Shown here piece by piece: positions 1 to 8,867 of a stretch of DNA of 64,000 nt. Below the pieces are notes generated by a model. It had not been told where the DNA came from and made no database searches. It saw nothing but the letters and a program-made list of their open reading frames with translations. The translations under genes and the position numbers were made by a program. Numbering within the stretch: the first letter of the stretch is position 1; every line of letters begins with the position of its first letter. The DNA comes from Streptomyces sp. WAC08241 (GTDB taxonomy: Bacteria; Actinomycetota; Actinomycetes; Streptomycetales; Streptomycetaceae), in assembly GCA_007858575.1 (NCBI GenBank), contig CP042279.1, positions 6,479,001 to 6,543,000 on the forward strand, given 5' to 3'.

Positions 1-633
1 CACGGCTACTCGACCGAGATCTACGAGACCTCGTACGCGGAGGAGGCCGGCATCAAGTCGACCACCTTCGTGGTGAAGGCCCCGTACGCCTACGGCACGC
101 TCTCCGTCGAGCAGGGCACCCACCGCCTCGTGCGCATCTCGCCCTTCGACAACCAGGGGCGCCGCCAGACCTCCTTCGCCGGCGTCGAGGTCCTGCCGGT
201 CGTCGAGTCCTCCGACCACGTCGAGATCGACGAGTCGGACCTGCGCGTCGACGTCTACCGCGCGTCGGGCCCCGGCGGCCAGGGCGTCAACACGACCGAC
301 TCGGCCGTGCGCATCACGCACATCCCGACCGGCATCGTGGTCTCCTGCCAGAACGAGCGCTCCCAGATCCAGAACAAGGCGAGCGCGATGAACGTCCTCC
401 AGGCCAAGCTCCTGGAGCGCCAGCGCCAGGAGGAGCGCGCCAAGATGGACGCGCTCAAGGACAGCGGCAGCTCCTGGGGCAACCAGATGCGCTCGTACGT
501 CCTCCACCCGTACCAGATGGTCAAGGACCTCCGTACGGAGTTCGAGGTCGGCAACCCGCAGTCCGTCCTGGACGGCGAGATCGACGGCTTCCTGGAGGCG
601 GGCATCCGCTGGCGCAAGCAGCAGGACAAGTAG
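1..633 (+). CDS. prfB: Peptide chain release factor 2, 5' end missing
   Basis: Releases the finished polypeptide at UGA and UAA codons on the ribosome. The frame is open from base 1, so the gene begins upstream of the window; about 210 C-terminal residues are visible. The RF2 stop-codon recognition tripeptide SPF lies in RLVRISPFD (about base 139), and the peptidyl-hydrolysis GGQ loop reads GPGGQGVNTTDSAVR (from about base 268), which is the class-I release factor signature. The end (GFLEAGIRWRKQQDK) is typical for RF2. It has no frame break and sits upstream of ftsE-ftsX-smpB-ssrA, a common actinobacterial neighbourhood of translation and division genes. A strong hairpin follows 18 bp after the stop. 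Confidence 0.97.
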   Translation, partial: HGYSTEIYETSYAEEAGIKSTTFVVKAPYAYGTLSVEQGTHRLVRISPFDNQGRRQTSFAGVEVLPVVESSDHVEIDESDLRVDVYRASGPGGQGVNTTDSAVRITHIPTGIVVSCQNERSQIQNKASAMNVLQAKLLERQRQEERAKMDALKDSGSSWGNQMRSYVLHPYQMVKDLRTEFEVGNPQSVLDGEIDGFLEAGIRWRKQQDK

Positions 634-650
634 TCCCGCGCCGCTTCTTC

Positions 651-681
651 CGGGCCCCGCACCGACACGGTGCGGGGCCCG
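651..681 (+). terminator. Hairpin terminator of prfB
   Basis: A 13-bp perfect stem (cgggccccgcacc / ggtgcggggcccg) closes a 5-base loop just after the prfB stop codon. There is no long T tract, as is usual for Streptomyces terminators. Confidence 0.8.
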
Positions 682-1016
682 GTCCCGTTCCTCCGCGCGC
701 ACCGGGTATTCGCTGACGCAAGCGGTGGACGGGCCACCGGGACGCTTTGTCGACAAGGGAACTGGCGTGGTGAGGCCCGTAGTTCGGGGTTTACGTCACA
801 GTTGCATCGTCGCATGTCGGTCAGCAGGTGATCTTTCGGGCATCGCACGCGCAACGACCTTGACGCCTCTTCGGAAACTCGGAAGGGTGGCGCCGTGGCA
901 TGCGCGTTCACGGGGCGTGTGCGAGCGCGGGCCGGCGCCGAGAGCGCCGTGGCCCCGGCGTTCGCAACCCTGCGCGCGGCCCTGTCGACGAGATGGACTT
1001 CTGGGGGTAATAGCGC
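682..1016. other. Intergenic region, no gene seen
   Basis: This 335-bp stretch between the prfB terminator and the start of the wall-anchored protein holds no reading frame I believe. An open frame from 725 runs through it, but only because it is in phase with the later repeat region. A TTGACG hexamer at 860-865 could be a -35 element, but I cannot find a convincing -10. A GGGGG ribosome-binding site lies about 10 bases before the ATG at 1017. Confidence 0.5.
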
Positions 1017-1762
1017 ATGAGGAAGAGGACGCGTATCCGCATCGCGCGGATCGCAGCCGGCGCGGTGATGGCGGCCGGTGTGTCACTGACGGCGGCCGGT
1101 GCCGCGCAGGCCGCGGGCGTGAGCATCGGCTTCGGCGCCGAGGTGGGGACGACGACCCGCCCGGCGGCTGCGAGGTCGAACCGCTGGGCTGCAACCCGGA
1201 GGAGCCGAAGCCTGAGGAGCCGAAGCCCGAGGAGCCGAAGCCGGAAGAGCCGAAGCCTGAGGAGCCGAAGCCCGAAGAGCCGAAGCCGGAAGAGCCCAAG
1301 CCTGAGGAGCCGAAGCCCGAAGAGCCGAAGCCCGAAGAGCCGAAGCCCGAGGAGCCCAAGCCGGAGGAGCCGAAGCCCGAAGAGCCGAAGCCCGAGGAGC
1401 CGAAGCCCGAGGAGCCGAAGCCGGAAGAGCCCAAGCCCGAGCAGCCCAAGCCCGAGCAGCCCGCCCCGGGTGACCCCGACCCGAGCGACCAGGACCCCGA
1501 GGTCCCCGGCACGGACGGTTCCGGGCCTGCGGAGTCCTCCACGTCGGGTGGCGGGGACGGCGGCGGCGCCGTCGTCGACAACACCGACACCAACAACGCC
1601 GGCTCGCAGCCCGTGCAGCAGGGCGAGGCCAAGGAGGAGCTCGCCGAGACCGGCGCGGCCGAGACCTCGTTCCTCGTCATCGGCGCCGCGACCATGATCG
1701 CCGGCGGCATCGGCTTCCGCCTGCTGCCGCGCCTCGTCGCCGGCGGCCGTACCGCCGCCTGA
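1017..1762 (+). CDS. Secreted, sortase-anchored EEPKP-repeat protein
   Basis: Probable cell-wall-attached surface protein. The signal peptide (MRKRTRIRIARIAAGAVMAA.., cleavage near AQAAG) is read in the first frame. One base is missing near 1147 (GTGGGGAC for GTGGGGGAC), and the rest continues in another frame: a short DPPGGCEVEPLGCN stretch, 16 EEPKP units plus EQPKP, then an acidic Ser/Gly-rich linker. The C-terminus is a sorting signal: LAETG, a hydrophobic segment (SFLVIGAATMIAGGIGF) and a basic tail (RLLPRLVAGGRTAA). LAxTG is the motif of actinobacterial class E sortases. The two Cys residues may form a disulfide. The repeat is presumably an extended Pro-rich stalk. No enzyme domain is visible, and the biological role is unknown. 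Confidence 0.8.
1199..1453 (+). repeat. 15-bp tandem repeat encoding EEPKP/EQPKP
   Basis: Seventeen in-frame copies of a 15-bp unit (gaggagccgaagccc and close variants) encode EEPKP, with the last copy EQPKP. Variation is almost all at third codon positions (gag/gaa, ccg/ccc, cct), which suggests selection for the peptide after expansion. Copy number may differ between strains and is a likely place for assembly error. Confidence 0.95.
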
Positions 1763-1777
1763 CGGCTCCGTACGTGA

Positions 1778-1811
1778 CGAAGGGCCGGGGAGACCTCTCC
1801 CCGGCCCTTCG
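1778..1811. terminator. Hairpin terminator between convergent genes
   Basis: A 16-bp perfect stem (cgaagggccggggaga / tctccccggcccttcg) with a 2-base centre lies between the wall-protein stop at 1762 and the stop of the reverse-strand gene at 1851. It probably serves both. Confidence 0.85.
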
Positions 1812-1850
1812 GTCGTGCTCCGGCTCGTGCGCGGGCCGTCCGGGCGGCTC

Positions 1851-2031
1851 CTAGGCCGTGCGGACCGCCGCGAGCAGCGCGATCGCCGCCAGAAGGGCGA
1901 TCGCCAGCGTCAGCAGCATGGCGGGGAAAGACCCTGGGGGTCAGTCGCTCCCGGTTCGCGCGGCAGACGGGGCAGCGGCCCTCGGCGACCGGGGCCGCGC
2001 AGTTGGCGCACACCAGTCGGTCGTAGGTCAT
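1851..2031 (-). CDS. Small zinc-ribbon membrane protein
   Basis: A gene of about 60 codons. The start MTYDRLVCANCAAPV carries CxxC, and EGRCPVCRANRERL carries a second CxxC, together a zinc-ribbon or rubredoxin-like knuckle. After two frame breaks in short G runs on the plus strand (1936-1940 and 1923-1926) the chain continues LTPQGLSPAMLLTLAIAL and ends with one predicted transmembrane helix (AIALLAAIALLAAVRTA). The layout is a cytosolic zinc knuckle tethered by a C-terminal helix. Proteins of this shape are common in Streptomyces and uncharacterised. It is divergent from ftsE, with 233 bp between the starts. Confidence 0.65.
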
Positions 2032-2264
2032 GCGCTCTCCTCCTCCCGCACTGGGGTACCCACCAGGGCAACGACCGGAGGGGTCCGGACGTTCCCCTAC
2101 CACTGTGCCAGCTCCGCGCGGTTTCGGCGCGCCCCGCCGGCCTGTCGTACTCCGCCCGGAAGGGCGAAAAGGATATACCGCACAAGCCAGGACCGCGACT
2201 GCGAGGGCCGTCCCCGGTCGCGTAAGGTCACGCACACCTACTCCCGGCCGACCGTGGTGCATCC

Positions 2265-2953
2265 GTGATCCGATTCGACAACGTCTCCAAGTCCTATCCG
2301 AAGCAGAACTGCCCCGCGCTCCGGGACGTGTCCCTGGAGATCGAGAAGGGGAGTTCGTCTTCCTCGTCGGTTCCTCCGGCTCCGGAAAGTCGACCTTCCT
2401 GCGGCTGCTCCTGCGTGAGGAGCGCGCCAGCCAAGGCCAGGTGCACGTCCTCGGCAAGGACCTGGCCCGGCTGTCCAACTGGAAGGTGCCGCACATGCGG
2501 CGCCAGCTCGGGACCGTCTTCCAGGACTTCCGCCTGCCGCCCAACAAGACCGTGGCCCAGAACGTGGCCTTCGCCCAGGAGGTCATCGGCAAGCCGCGCG
2601 GCGAGATCCGCAAGGCCGTGCCCCAGGTGCTCGACCTGGTCGGCCTCGGCGGCAAGGAGGACCGGATGCCGGGCGAGCTCTCCGGCGGTGAGCAGCAGCG
2701 CGTCGCCATCGCCCGCGCCTTCGTGAACCGCCCGATGCTGCTGATCGCCGACGAGCCCACCGGCAACCTCGACCCGCAGACCTCCGTCGGCATCATGAAG
2801 CTGCTCGACCGCATCAACAGGACGGGAACCACCGTCGTCATGGCGACCCACGACCAGAACATCGTCGACCAGATGCGCAAGCGCGTCATCGAGCTGGAAA
2901 AGGGCCGCCTCGTCCGCGACCAGGCGCGCGGCGTCTACGGATACCAGCACTGA
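2265..2953 (+). CDS. ftsE: Cell division ATP-binding protein FtsE
   Basis: ATPase partner of FtsX; the complex sits at the inner membrane and activates peptidoglycan hydrolases during growth and division. The GTG start gives MIRFDNVSKSYPKQ. One G is missing at 2348-2351 (GAGAAGGGGAG). Restored, the sequence reads IEKGEFVFLVGSSGSGKST, the Walker A region. The ABC signature LSGGEQQR and Walker B LLIADEPTGNLD follow, then the H-loop ATHD. Length (about 229 residues) is normal for FtsE. ftsX begins 30 bp downstream, so the two form an operon. A possible -10 (TAAGGT, 2226-2231) lies upstream without a clear -35. Confidence 0.95.
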
Positions 2954-2982
2954 GCCTGTAGCGAGGAGGAGAAAGCAGACCC

Positions 2983-3899
2983 ATGCGCGCTCAGTTCGTG
3001 CTCTCCGAGATCGGCGTCGGTCTCCGGCGCAATCTCACGATGACCTTCGCCGTCATCGTCTCCGTGGCCCTCTCGCTCGCCCTCTTCGGCGGCGCGCTGC
3101 TCATGCGCGAGCAGGTCAGCACGATGAAGGACTACTGGTACGACAAGGTCAACGTCTCCATCTACCTCTGCAACAAGGCCGACGCGGCCACGGCCGGGAA
3201 GTGCCCCAAGGGCGCGGTCACCGGCCAGCAGAAGGAGCAGATCGAGGCCGACCTGAAGGAAATGACCATCGTCGAGTCCGTCCACTACGAGACGTCCGAC
3301 GAGGCCTACAAGCACTACAAGGAGCAGTACGGCGAGACCGCCCTCGCCTCCGTGGTGACACCGGACCAGATGCCTCGTCGTTCCGGGTCAAGCTCAAGGA
3401 CCCGGAGAAGTACAAGGTGGTCGCCACGGCCTTCGCGGGCCGGGACGGCGTCGAGTCGGTCCAGGACCAGCGGAACATCCTGCAGAACCTCTTCGACCTG
3501 ATGAACGGCATGAACATCGCCGCGCTCTGCGTCATGGGCCTGATGCTGGTCATCGCGCTGATGCTGATCGTCAACACCGTGCGCGTCTCGGCCTTCAGCC
3601 GCCGCCGCGAGACGGGGATCATGCGGCTCGTCGGCGCGTCCAGCTTCTACATCCAGATGCCGTTCATCATGGAGGCCGCCTTCGCCGGTCTCCTCGGCGG
3701 CGGCGTCGCCTGCGTGCTGCTGCTCGTCGGCCGGTACTTCCTGATCGACCACGGCATCGCGCTCGCCGACAAGGTCCAGTTGATCCAGTTCATCGGCTGG
3801 GACGCGGTCCTCGCCAAGCTGCCGCTCGTGATCGCCATCGGGCTCCTGATGCCCGCCGTGGCGGCTCTCATCGCGCTGCGCAAGTACCTGAAGGTGTGA
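2983..3899 (+). CDS. ftsX: Cell division protein FtsX
   Basis: Membrane partner of FtsE that passes the ATPase conformational change to extracytoplasmic cell-wall hydrolase activators. There is a strong AGGAGG ribosome-binding site. The N-terminus MRAQFVLSEIGVGLRRN precedes transmembrane helix 1 (about residues 20-42). An extracellular domain (about 45-175) contains the VNVSIYLCNK motif, and three further helices end the protein (..AALIALRKYLKV). One C is missing near 3374, splitting TPDQMP from SSFRVKLKDPEKYK. Four transmembrane segments and about 305 residues fit the family. Confidence 0.95.
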
Positions 3900-3977
3900 G
3901 AAGACACCCCTGCCGGTGGATGGCGTCGTACGGCCAAAGCCCGTGCGGCGCCATCGTCTTGTCCTAGAGTGGGCGAC

Positions 3978-5161
3978 ATGCCGGACGGCACCGACCTCTC
4001 TGTAGCCGGCCCCGCGGAGTGCTCCGTGGGGCCGTTCTGACGTTGGTCTTCACCGGCGTCCTCGCCACCGCCGCCGCCACGGGCTCGCTGCCCCGGCAGG
4101 AACCGGCGGCCAAGCGGGCCGGGGCGCAGCCGGGCGCGGGCAGGGGCCCCGGGACCGCGCGCCCGTCGACAGCGCCGCGCTCCGCCGCGCCGCCGCCGCG
4201 GCCATGGCCGACGGGAAGTCGGGCAAGCAGGCCGCCGAGGAGTTCGTCAGCCGCAGCGGCGACCGCTGGGGCGCGGTGTACGACAAGCGGGAGTACGCGG
4301 AGTTCGAGCAGGCCCTCGACGGGGCCTACACGGGCGTCGGGCTCTCCGCGGGCCGGTCCGGCGGCGACCGGGTCCGGGTGACCCGGGTCCAGGCCGGCGG
4401 CCCCGCCGCCCGGGCCGGGCTCCGCGCCGGCGACCGGCTCCTCTCCGTCGACGGGCGCCCGGTCGACGGGCTCTCCGTCTCCGAGGTCGTGGCCCTGCTG
4501 CGCGGCGACGGGGTGTCGGGCTCGTCCGTCGCCCTGCGGGTCGAGCGCGGGCGCGCCGTCTGGACGCAGACCCTGCGCCGGGCCCGGCTCGCGACGGACC
4601 CGGTGACCGTCCGCCGCCTCGACGACGGGGCCGTGCTGATCCGGGTGGAGGCCTTCACCAGGGCGCCGGCACGCGCGTGCGGGACGCGGTGCGGAAGGCC
4701 CCGGCCGGCGCCGGCGTCCTCCTGGACCTGCGGGGCAACGCGGGCGGCCTGGTCGCGGAGGCCGCCACCGCCGCCTCCGCCTTCCTGGACGGCGGGCTCG
4801 TCGCCACGTACGACGTGGAGGGCGAGGAGCGGGCCGTGTACGCGGAGGGCGGCGGCGACACCGAGCGGCCCCTGGTGGCGCTGGTCGACGGGGGCACGAT
4901 GAGCGCGGCCGAGCTGCTCACCGGCGCGCTCCAGGACCGGGGAGGGCCGTCACGGTCGGCTCCCGGACCTTCGGCAAGGGCTCGGTGCAGATGCCGAGCA
5001 CCCTGCCCGACGGCTCGGTCGCCGAGCTGACCGTCGGCCACTACCGCACTCCTGCCGGGCACGCCGTGGACGGGCGCGGGATCACCCCGGACCTGACGGC
5101 GGAGGAGCGGGCCGAGGAGCGGGCGAGGACGGTATTGAGTGGCCTCGGAGGGGGCTCGTAG
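3978..5161 (+). CDS. C-terminal processing serine protease (S41, CtpA type)
   Basis: Extracytoplasmic PDZ protease of the tail-specific protease family. The corrected N-terminus is MPDGTDLSVAGPRGVLRG followed by a hydrophobic signal or anchor segment (AVLTLVFTGVLATAAA). A PDZ domain covers about residues 110-190 (GVGLSAGRSG..., AGDRLLSVDGRPV). The S41 catalytic core holds the nucleophile Ser in DGGTMSAAEL and the general-base Lys in TFGKGSVQMP, the Ser/Lys dyad of the Prc/CtpA family. Four single-base losses fall at about 4011, 4163, 4662 and 4945, each in a C or G run. Its place between ftsX and smpB is familiar in Streptomyces. The substrates are unknown. Confidence 0.9.
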
Positions 5162-5179
5162 TGCGAAAATGACCGCACT

Positions 5180-5717
5180 ATGGCAAAGGGACTCGTGAAC
5201 GTGCAGGGCAAGCCTGCCAAGAAGAACCAGGACAAGGCGCCGGAGCGCAAGCTCATCGCGCAGAACAAGAAGGCGCGGCACGACTACCTCGTCATCGACA
5301 CCTACGAGTGCGGTGGTGCTCATGGGCACCGAGGTGAAGTCGCTGCGCATGGGGCGGGCCTCGCTGGTCGACGGCTTCGTCCAGATCGACGGGGGCGAGG
5401 CGTGGCTGCACAACGTCCACGTCCCCGAGTACATGCAGGGGAGCTGGACCAATCACTCGGCCAAGCGGAAGCGGAAGCTGCTGCTGCACCGGGAGCAGAT
5501 CGACAAGCTGGAGTCGAAGGCGCAGGAGACGGGTCACACGATCGTGCCCCTCGCGCTGTACTTCCTGAACGGCCGGGTCAAGGTCGAGATCGCCCTCGCC
5601 AAGGGCAAGAAGGAGTACGACAAGCGCCAGACCCTGCGCGAGAAGCAGGACACGCGCGAGACCAGCCGCGCCATCGCGGCGGCCAAGCGGCGCCAGCGCG
5701 CGGGGCAGTCCCTCTAG
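5180..5717 (+). CDS. smpB: SsrA-binding protein SmpB
   Basis: RNA-binding partner of tmRNA, needed to deliver it to stalled ribosomes in trans-translation. The start MAKGLVNVQGKPAKKNQ is followed by IAQNKKARHDYLVIDTYECG. A loss of two G near 5311 separates this from VVLMGTEVKSLRMGRASLVDG, the tmRNA-binding beta-barrel core. GEAWLHNVHVPEY and NHSAKRKRKLLLH are diagnostic, and the C-terminal tail (KKEYDKRQTLREKQD..) inserts in the mRNA channel. It lies 104 bp before ssrA on the same strand, so both components of the system are together. Confidence 0.96.
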
Positions 5718-5744
5718 CCGGGGGAGCGCCTCCCGGGAATACGC

Positions 5745-5774
5745 TGGCGACGGCCGCCGTTGGTCACGTACGAT
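5745..5774 (+). promoter_or_regulatory. Possible ssrA promoter
   Basis: TGGCGA (5745-5750), an 18-bp spacer and TACGAT (5769-5774) resemble a weak -35 with a good -10, 47 bp before the mature 5' end of tmRNA. The leader between them contains the small inverted repeat gcacacccccc/aggggtgcgc. Confidence 0.4.
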
Positions 5775-5820
5775 GGGGCTCGCACACCCCCCAGGGGTGC
5801 GCACCTTGAAAAATCAACAT

Positions 5821-6208
5821 GGGGATGATCGGTTTCGACAGCGGATACCGATGCAGAGGAAGCGTGTCGAGGAAGCGGCAATGATCTCGTAAACCATATG
5901 TCGCAACCAATAATCGCCAACACCAAGAGCGATAACTCCCGCTTCGCCCTCGCTGCCTGATTTCAGGTAACGAACAGAAGCCTCTGTGAGGAGCGTCAGC
6001 CCGGGGATGGTCCCGACCCGGATCCTGGCGTCATCTAGGGATCTAAACCTCTAGCCCCGGTCACGGGGTTGGAGGAAATCAAACAGTGACTGAGCCCGTC
6101 GGAGACTTGTCCGCGTGATCTCCGGGGCTGAGAAACTCGTAGCGGACTGCACACGGAGAAGCTCTGCTTCCGTACCGTTGGACGCGGGTTCGATTCCCGC
6201 CATCTCCA
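5821..6208 (+). ncRNA. ssrA: Transfer-messenger RNA (tmRNA)
   Basis: Rescues stalled ribosomes and tags incomplete proteins for degradation. The 5' end GGGGATGATCGGTTTCGACA and the 3' end CGGGTTCGATTCCCGCCATCTCC pair as the tRNA-like acceptor (GGGGAUG with CAUCUCC) and carry the TpsiC arm. The tag frame at 5916-5960 encodes ANTKSDNSRFALAA and ends in TGA; the ALAA terminus is the ClpXP-type degron. The terminal CCA is not encoded (the next bases are ctc), so it must be added post-transcriptionally. From memory the tag is slightly shorter than the published S. coelicolor tag. No integrase or element boundary is seen at the 3' end. Confidence 0.95.
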
Positions 6209-6223
6209 CTCATCCCATGTGGG

Positions 6224-6260
6224 CGAAGGCCCGGCGGTCACCACGACCGCCGGGCCTTCG
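6224..6260. terminator. Bidirectional terminator between ssrA and the MFS gene
   Basis: A 16-bp perfect stem (cgaaggcccggcggtc / gaccgccgggccttcg) with loop accac. It overlaps the last codons of the reverse-strand MFS gene. Confidence 0.8.
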
Positions 6261-7645
6261 TCATGCCCGCGGCCGTGCACAGGGCGAGCGCGACAGCCGC
6301 CGCCGCGACCGGGAGCAGGAAGCCGAACGCGGGGAACGGGGCGTGGTCGGCCGCCCAGCCGCCCGTGGCCGAGCCGGTGGCGATGCCCGCGAGGAGGGCG
6401 GTCACGGCCAGGGTCATGCCCTCGTTGAGCCGGTCCGGGGGCGTGAGGCGCTGGACCAGGCCCATGCCCGTCACCATCGTCGGGGCCGTCGCCATGCCCG
6501 CGACCAGCAGGCCGGCGGCCAGGGCGGGCAGCGAGCCGGTCGAGGCGGCGAGCAGCGGCAGCGCCATCAGGGCCGCCATCGCGGCCAGGCAGGTGCGCAG
6601 CCGCGCGGCGCGGCGGGCGCGGCCGTAGAGCAGGCCCGCGGCGCAGGAGCCCGCCGCCTGGAGGGCGAGGACCGGTCCGGCGACGGGCCCGTCCACGTAC
6701 GCGAGCGTCACCACCTCCAGGGACCCGAAGACCGCCCCGGTGGCCAGGAACACCGCGAGCAGCGGGACCATGCCGGGCGCGCGCAGCGGGGAGCCCGCCG
6801 GGGTGCGCGGGGCGACCGGCGGCTCGGTGGCGCGCCGGGCCGCGAAGAGGAGCGTCCCGCCGAGGAAGAGGACGGCGGCGACGAGCGTGCCCGCCTGCGG
6901 GAAGAGCGCCGAGCAGAGCACGGCGGCGAGCACCGGGCCCAGCATGAAGCAGAGTTCGTCGGCGGCCTGCTCGAAGGAGTTCGCGGTGTGCAGCGCGTCC
7001 GGGTCGTCCCGCAGGAGGTGCGCCCAGCGGGCCCGGGACATGCCGCCCGTGTTCGGCGAGGTGGCGGTGGCCGCGACCGTGACGAACAGCGCCCACGCCG
7101 GGGCCCGCTCGTACACGCACAGCGCCAGGACCAGATGGCCCAGGAAGGCGTACGCGGCGGCCGGGACCGCGATCCGCGCCTGCCCGCACCGGTCGACGAG
7201 CCGGGCGATCAGGGGCGCGGTGACGGAGCCGACGGCGAGCCCGGTGGCGGTGACCGCGCCGGCCAGGGCGTAGGAGCCGTACGCCGACGCGATCATGATC
7301 ACGGCACTGACGCCGAGCATGCCCGCGGGCAGCCGCGCGACCAGCCCCCAGGCGGCGAAGGCGCGGGCGCCCGGGCGGGCGAAGAGGCGGCGGTAGGAGG
7401 AGCGGGGCGGGCGGCCGGGCGGCCGGGGCGTCGGCCCTACCGGCGGGGCTGCCGGTCTTACGGGCGGGGCCGTCGGTCGTGGGGAGGGAAGCGCCGGGCG
7501 TGCGGATGAGGGCGTACGGGCGGCGGACGCTCGTCCCGGTGGCGGGGGCGTGCGGGCGGGAGGCGGCGGTCGTGCGGGAGTGGTCGGCGTAGCGCGGTGT
7601 GAGCGTCGGGCCCGCGGGGGTCGGGGTGAGGTCCGGTTGCGGCAT
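6238..7645 (-). CDS. MFS transporter, drug-efflux type
   Basis: Twelve-helix proton-driven exporter. The start chosen, MPQPDLTPTPAGPTLTPRY, sits next to the divergent LysR gene. The first 70 or so residues are a Pro/Ala-rich cytoplasmic tail, and a frame break lies somewhere in 7400-7440. From there the protein reads without break: RRLFARPGARAFAAWGLVAR, repeated hydrophobic helices, the MFS A-like motif region VTAPLIARLVDRCGQAR, and the end AGMTKARRSW. The substrate cannot be told from sequence. Divergence from the LysR-type gene with only 75 bp between starts suggests that regulator controls it. Confidence 0.8.
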
Positions 7646-7697
7646 GGATCAAGGTTCGGGCGCGCGGTCCCGCCCGGTCCAACACCTGATCGGTGGC

Positions 7698-7723
7698 CAT
7701 TCACGCACCCGTGTTGTTGAATG
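7698..7723. promoter_or_regulatory. Possible LysR-type operator
   Basis: Between the divergent MFS and lysR starts, CATTCA and TGAATG are inverted 14 bp apart, an A/T-rich dyad of the kind bound by LysR-type regulators (T-N11-A core). The right arm overlaps the chosen lysR ATG, which weakens either the site or the start. Confidence 0.3.
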
Positions 7724-8748
7724 CGGCGGTGGCCCCCGTACGACACCGACCCCCGCCTCCTGCGCGCCTTCGCCGCCGTCGCCGAGGAGCTGCACTTCAC
7801 CCGCGCCGCCGCCCGCCTCTACGTGGCCCAGCAGGCCCTCAGCCGGGACGTCCGGCGCCTGGAGCGCGAGTTGGGCGCCGAGCTGTTCGTCCGGACCACC
7901 CGGCAGGTCTCCCTCACCCCCGACGGCGAGCGGCTCCTGCCGTACGCGCGCCGGGTGCTCGCCGCCCACGACGAGCTGCGCGAGGCCTTCCGCGCCGCGC
8001 CCCGGCCCCTCCTCGTCGACCTCAACAGCCCCGACCTCGCCCACGAGCGCGTCCTGCGCAGGGCCCGCGAACTCGCCCCCGACCTCGAACTGATGGCCCG
8101 CTACGAGAGCGGCCTCACCGGCGCCGCGCGGGCCGTCGTCGGCGGCGGCCTCGACGTCTCCTTCGGCCGGTACGGCGGCCTCGCGGCCGACCTCAGGGCT
8201 GGGCTCGACGCGCAGTTCGTGCGCTACGAGCCGATGGCCGTGATCCTGCCCGAGGACCATCCGCTCGCCGGCCTCCCCGAGGTCCCGCTCGCCGCGCTCG
8301 CCGGGGAGCGGATCTACGCCGGGGCCGGGAACGAGCGCACCCCCGAGTGGACCGACCTCGCCGTCCGGCTCTTCGCCGGGCGCGGCATCGAGCTCGCCCC
8401 GCCCGCCCCGCTCGCGGTCGGCAAGGAGGAGTTCCGCCGGATCATGGCCAAGCACCGGCACCCGGTCCTCGCCGTCGTCGAGTTCCCGCCCATGCCCGAC
8501 TGCGTCCTGCGCCCGCTCGTCGACCCCGTCCCCTGTCGCCCGTGAGTCTGGTGTGGCGCAAGGGGTTGCGCCACCCCGGCCTGGACGCCCTGCGGACCGC
8601 CGCCGCCGAGATCGGCGCCCGGGAGGGTTGGCTCGTCCGCCCGCCGGACTCCTGGTTGCCGGAGGGCGAGCCGGGGCTGCCCGGGACCGGTCTCCCCGCG
8701 CCGGGACGGCCCGGCACCCCGCTCACAGCGGCCCCGTCCCCCGGGTGA
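7721..8748 (+). CDS. LysR-family transcriptional regulator
   Basis: DNA-binding regulator with an N-terminal winged HTH (LLRAFAAVAEELHFTRAAARL, then VAQQALSRDVRRLERELGAEL, residues about 11-65) and a C-terminal co-inducer domain (about 90-340). A C is missing at 8530-8533, so a premature stop appears after PVPCRP. Restored, it continues DPVPLSPVSLVWRKGLRHPG, a standard LysR ending, then a Pro-rich tail to 8748. Likely autoregulated and controlling the divergent MFS exporter; the inducer is unknown. Confidence 0.85.
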
Positions 8749-8867
8749 GAGCAAGGTTCCGCCGCCGTCACCTTCCGGCACCGGCCTGAAACGCGGCCTC
8801 CCTAGCGTCGTCGGCAGGAGGACCGGGGCCGTGGGCGCCCCAGGACCCGACCCCGCGGAGGTACGAC

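Noticed and set aside
255..911. Long reverse-strand open frames over prfB and many other genes
   Set aside because: They arise from high third-position G/C, are rich in Arg, Pro and Ser, and overlap well-recognised genes on the other strand.
725..1016. Open frame from 725 that would extend the wall protein by about 97 residues
   Set aside because: It is in phase with the repeat only because of the indel near 1147; the encoded residues are not protein-like, and the true start at 1017 has a signal peptide and a ribosome-binding site.
1199..1453. Regular repeats that might suggest a CRISPR array
   Set aside because: The unit is 15 bp with no spacers, is in a coding frame, and there are no cas genes.
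2265..3899. ftsE and ftsX as true pseudogenes or programmed frameshift genes
   Set aside because: There is no slippery sequence with a downstream structure, the genes are conserved, and the same type of break recurs in unrelated genes throughout the window.
5821..6260. tmRNA 3' end as an integration site with a genomic island beyond it
   Set aside because: No integrase, direct repeat of the 3' end or change in composition follows; the next genes are ordinary transporters and regulators.
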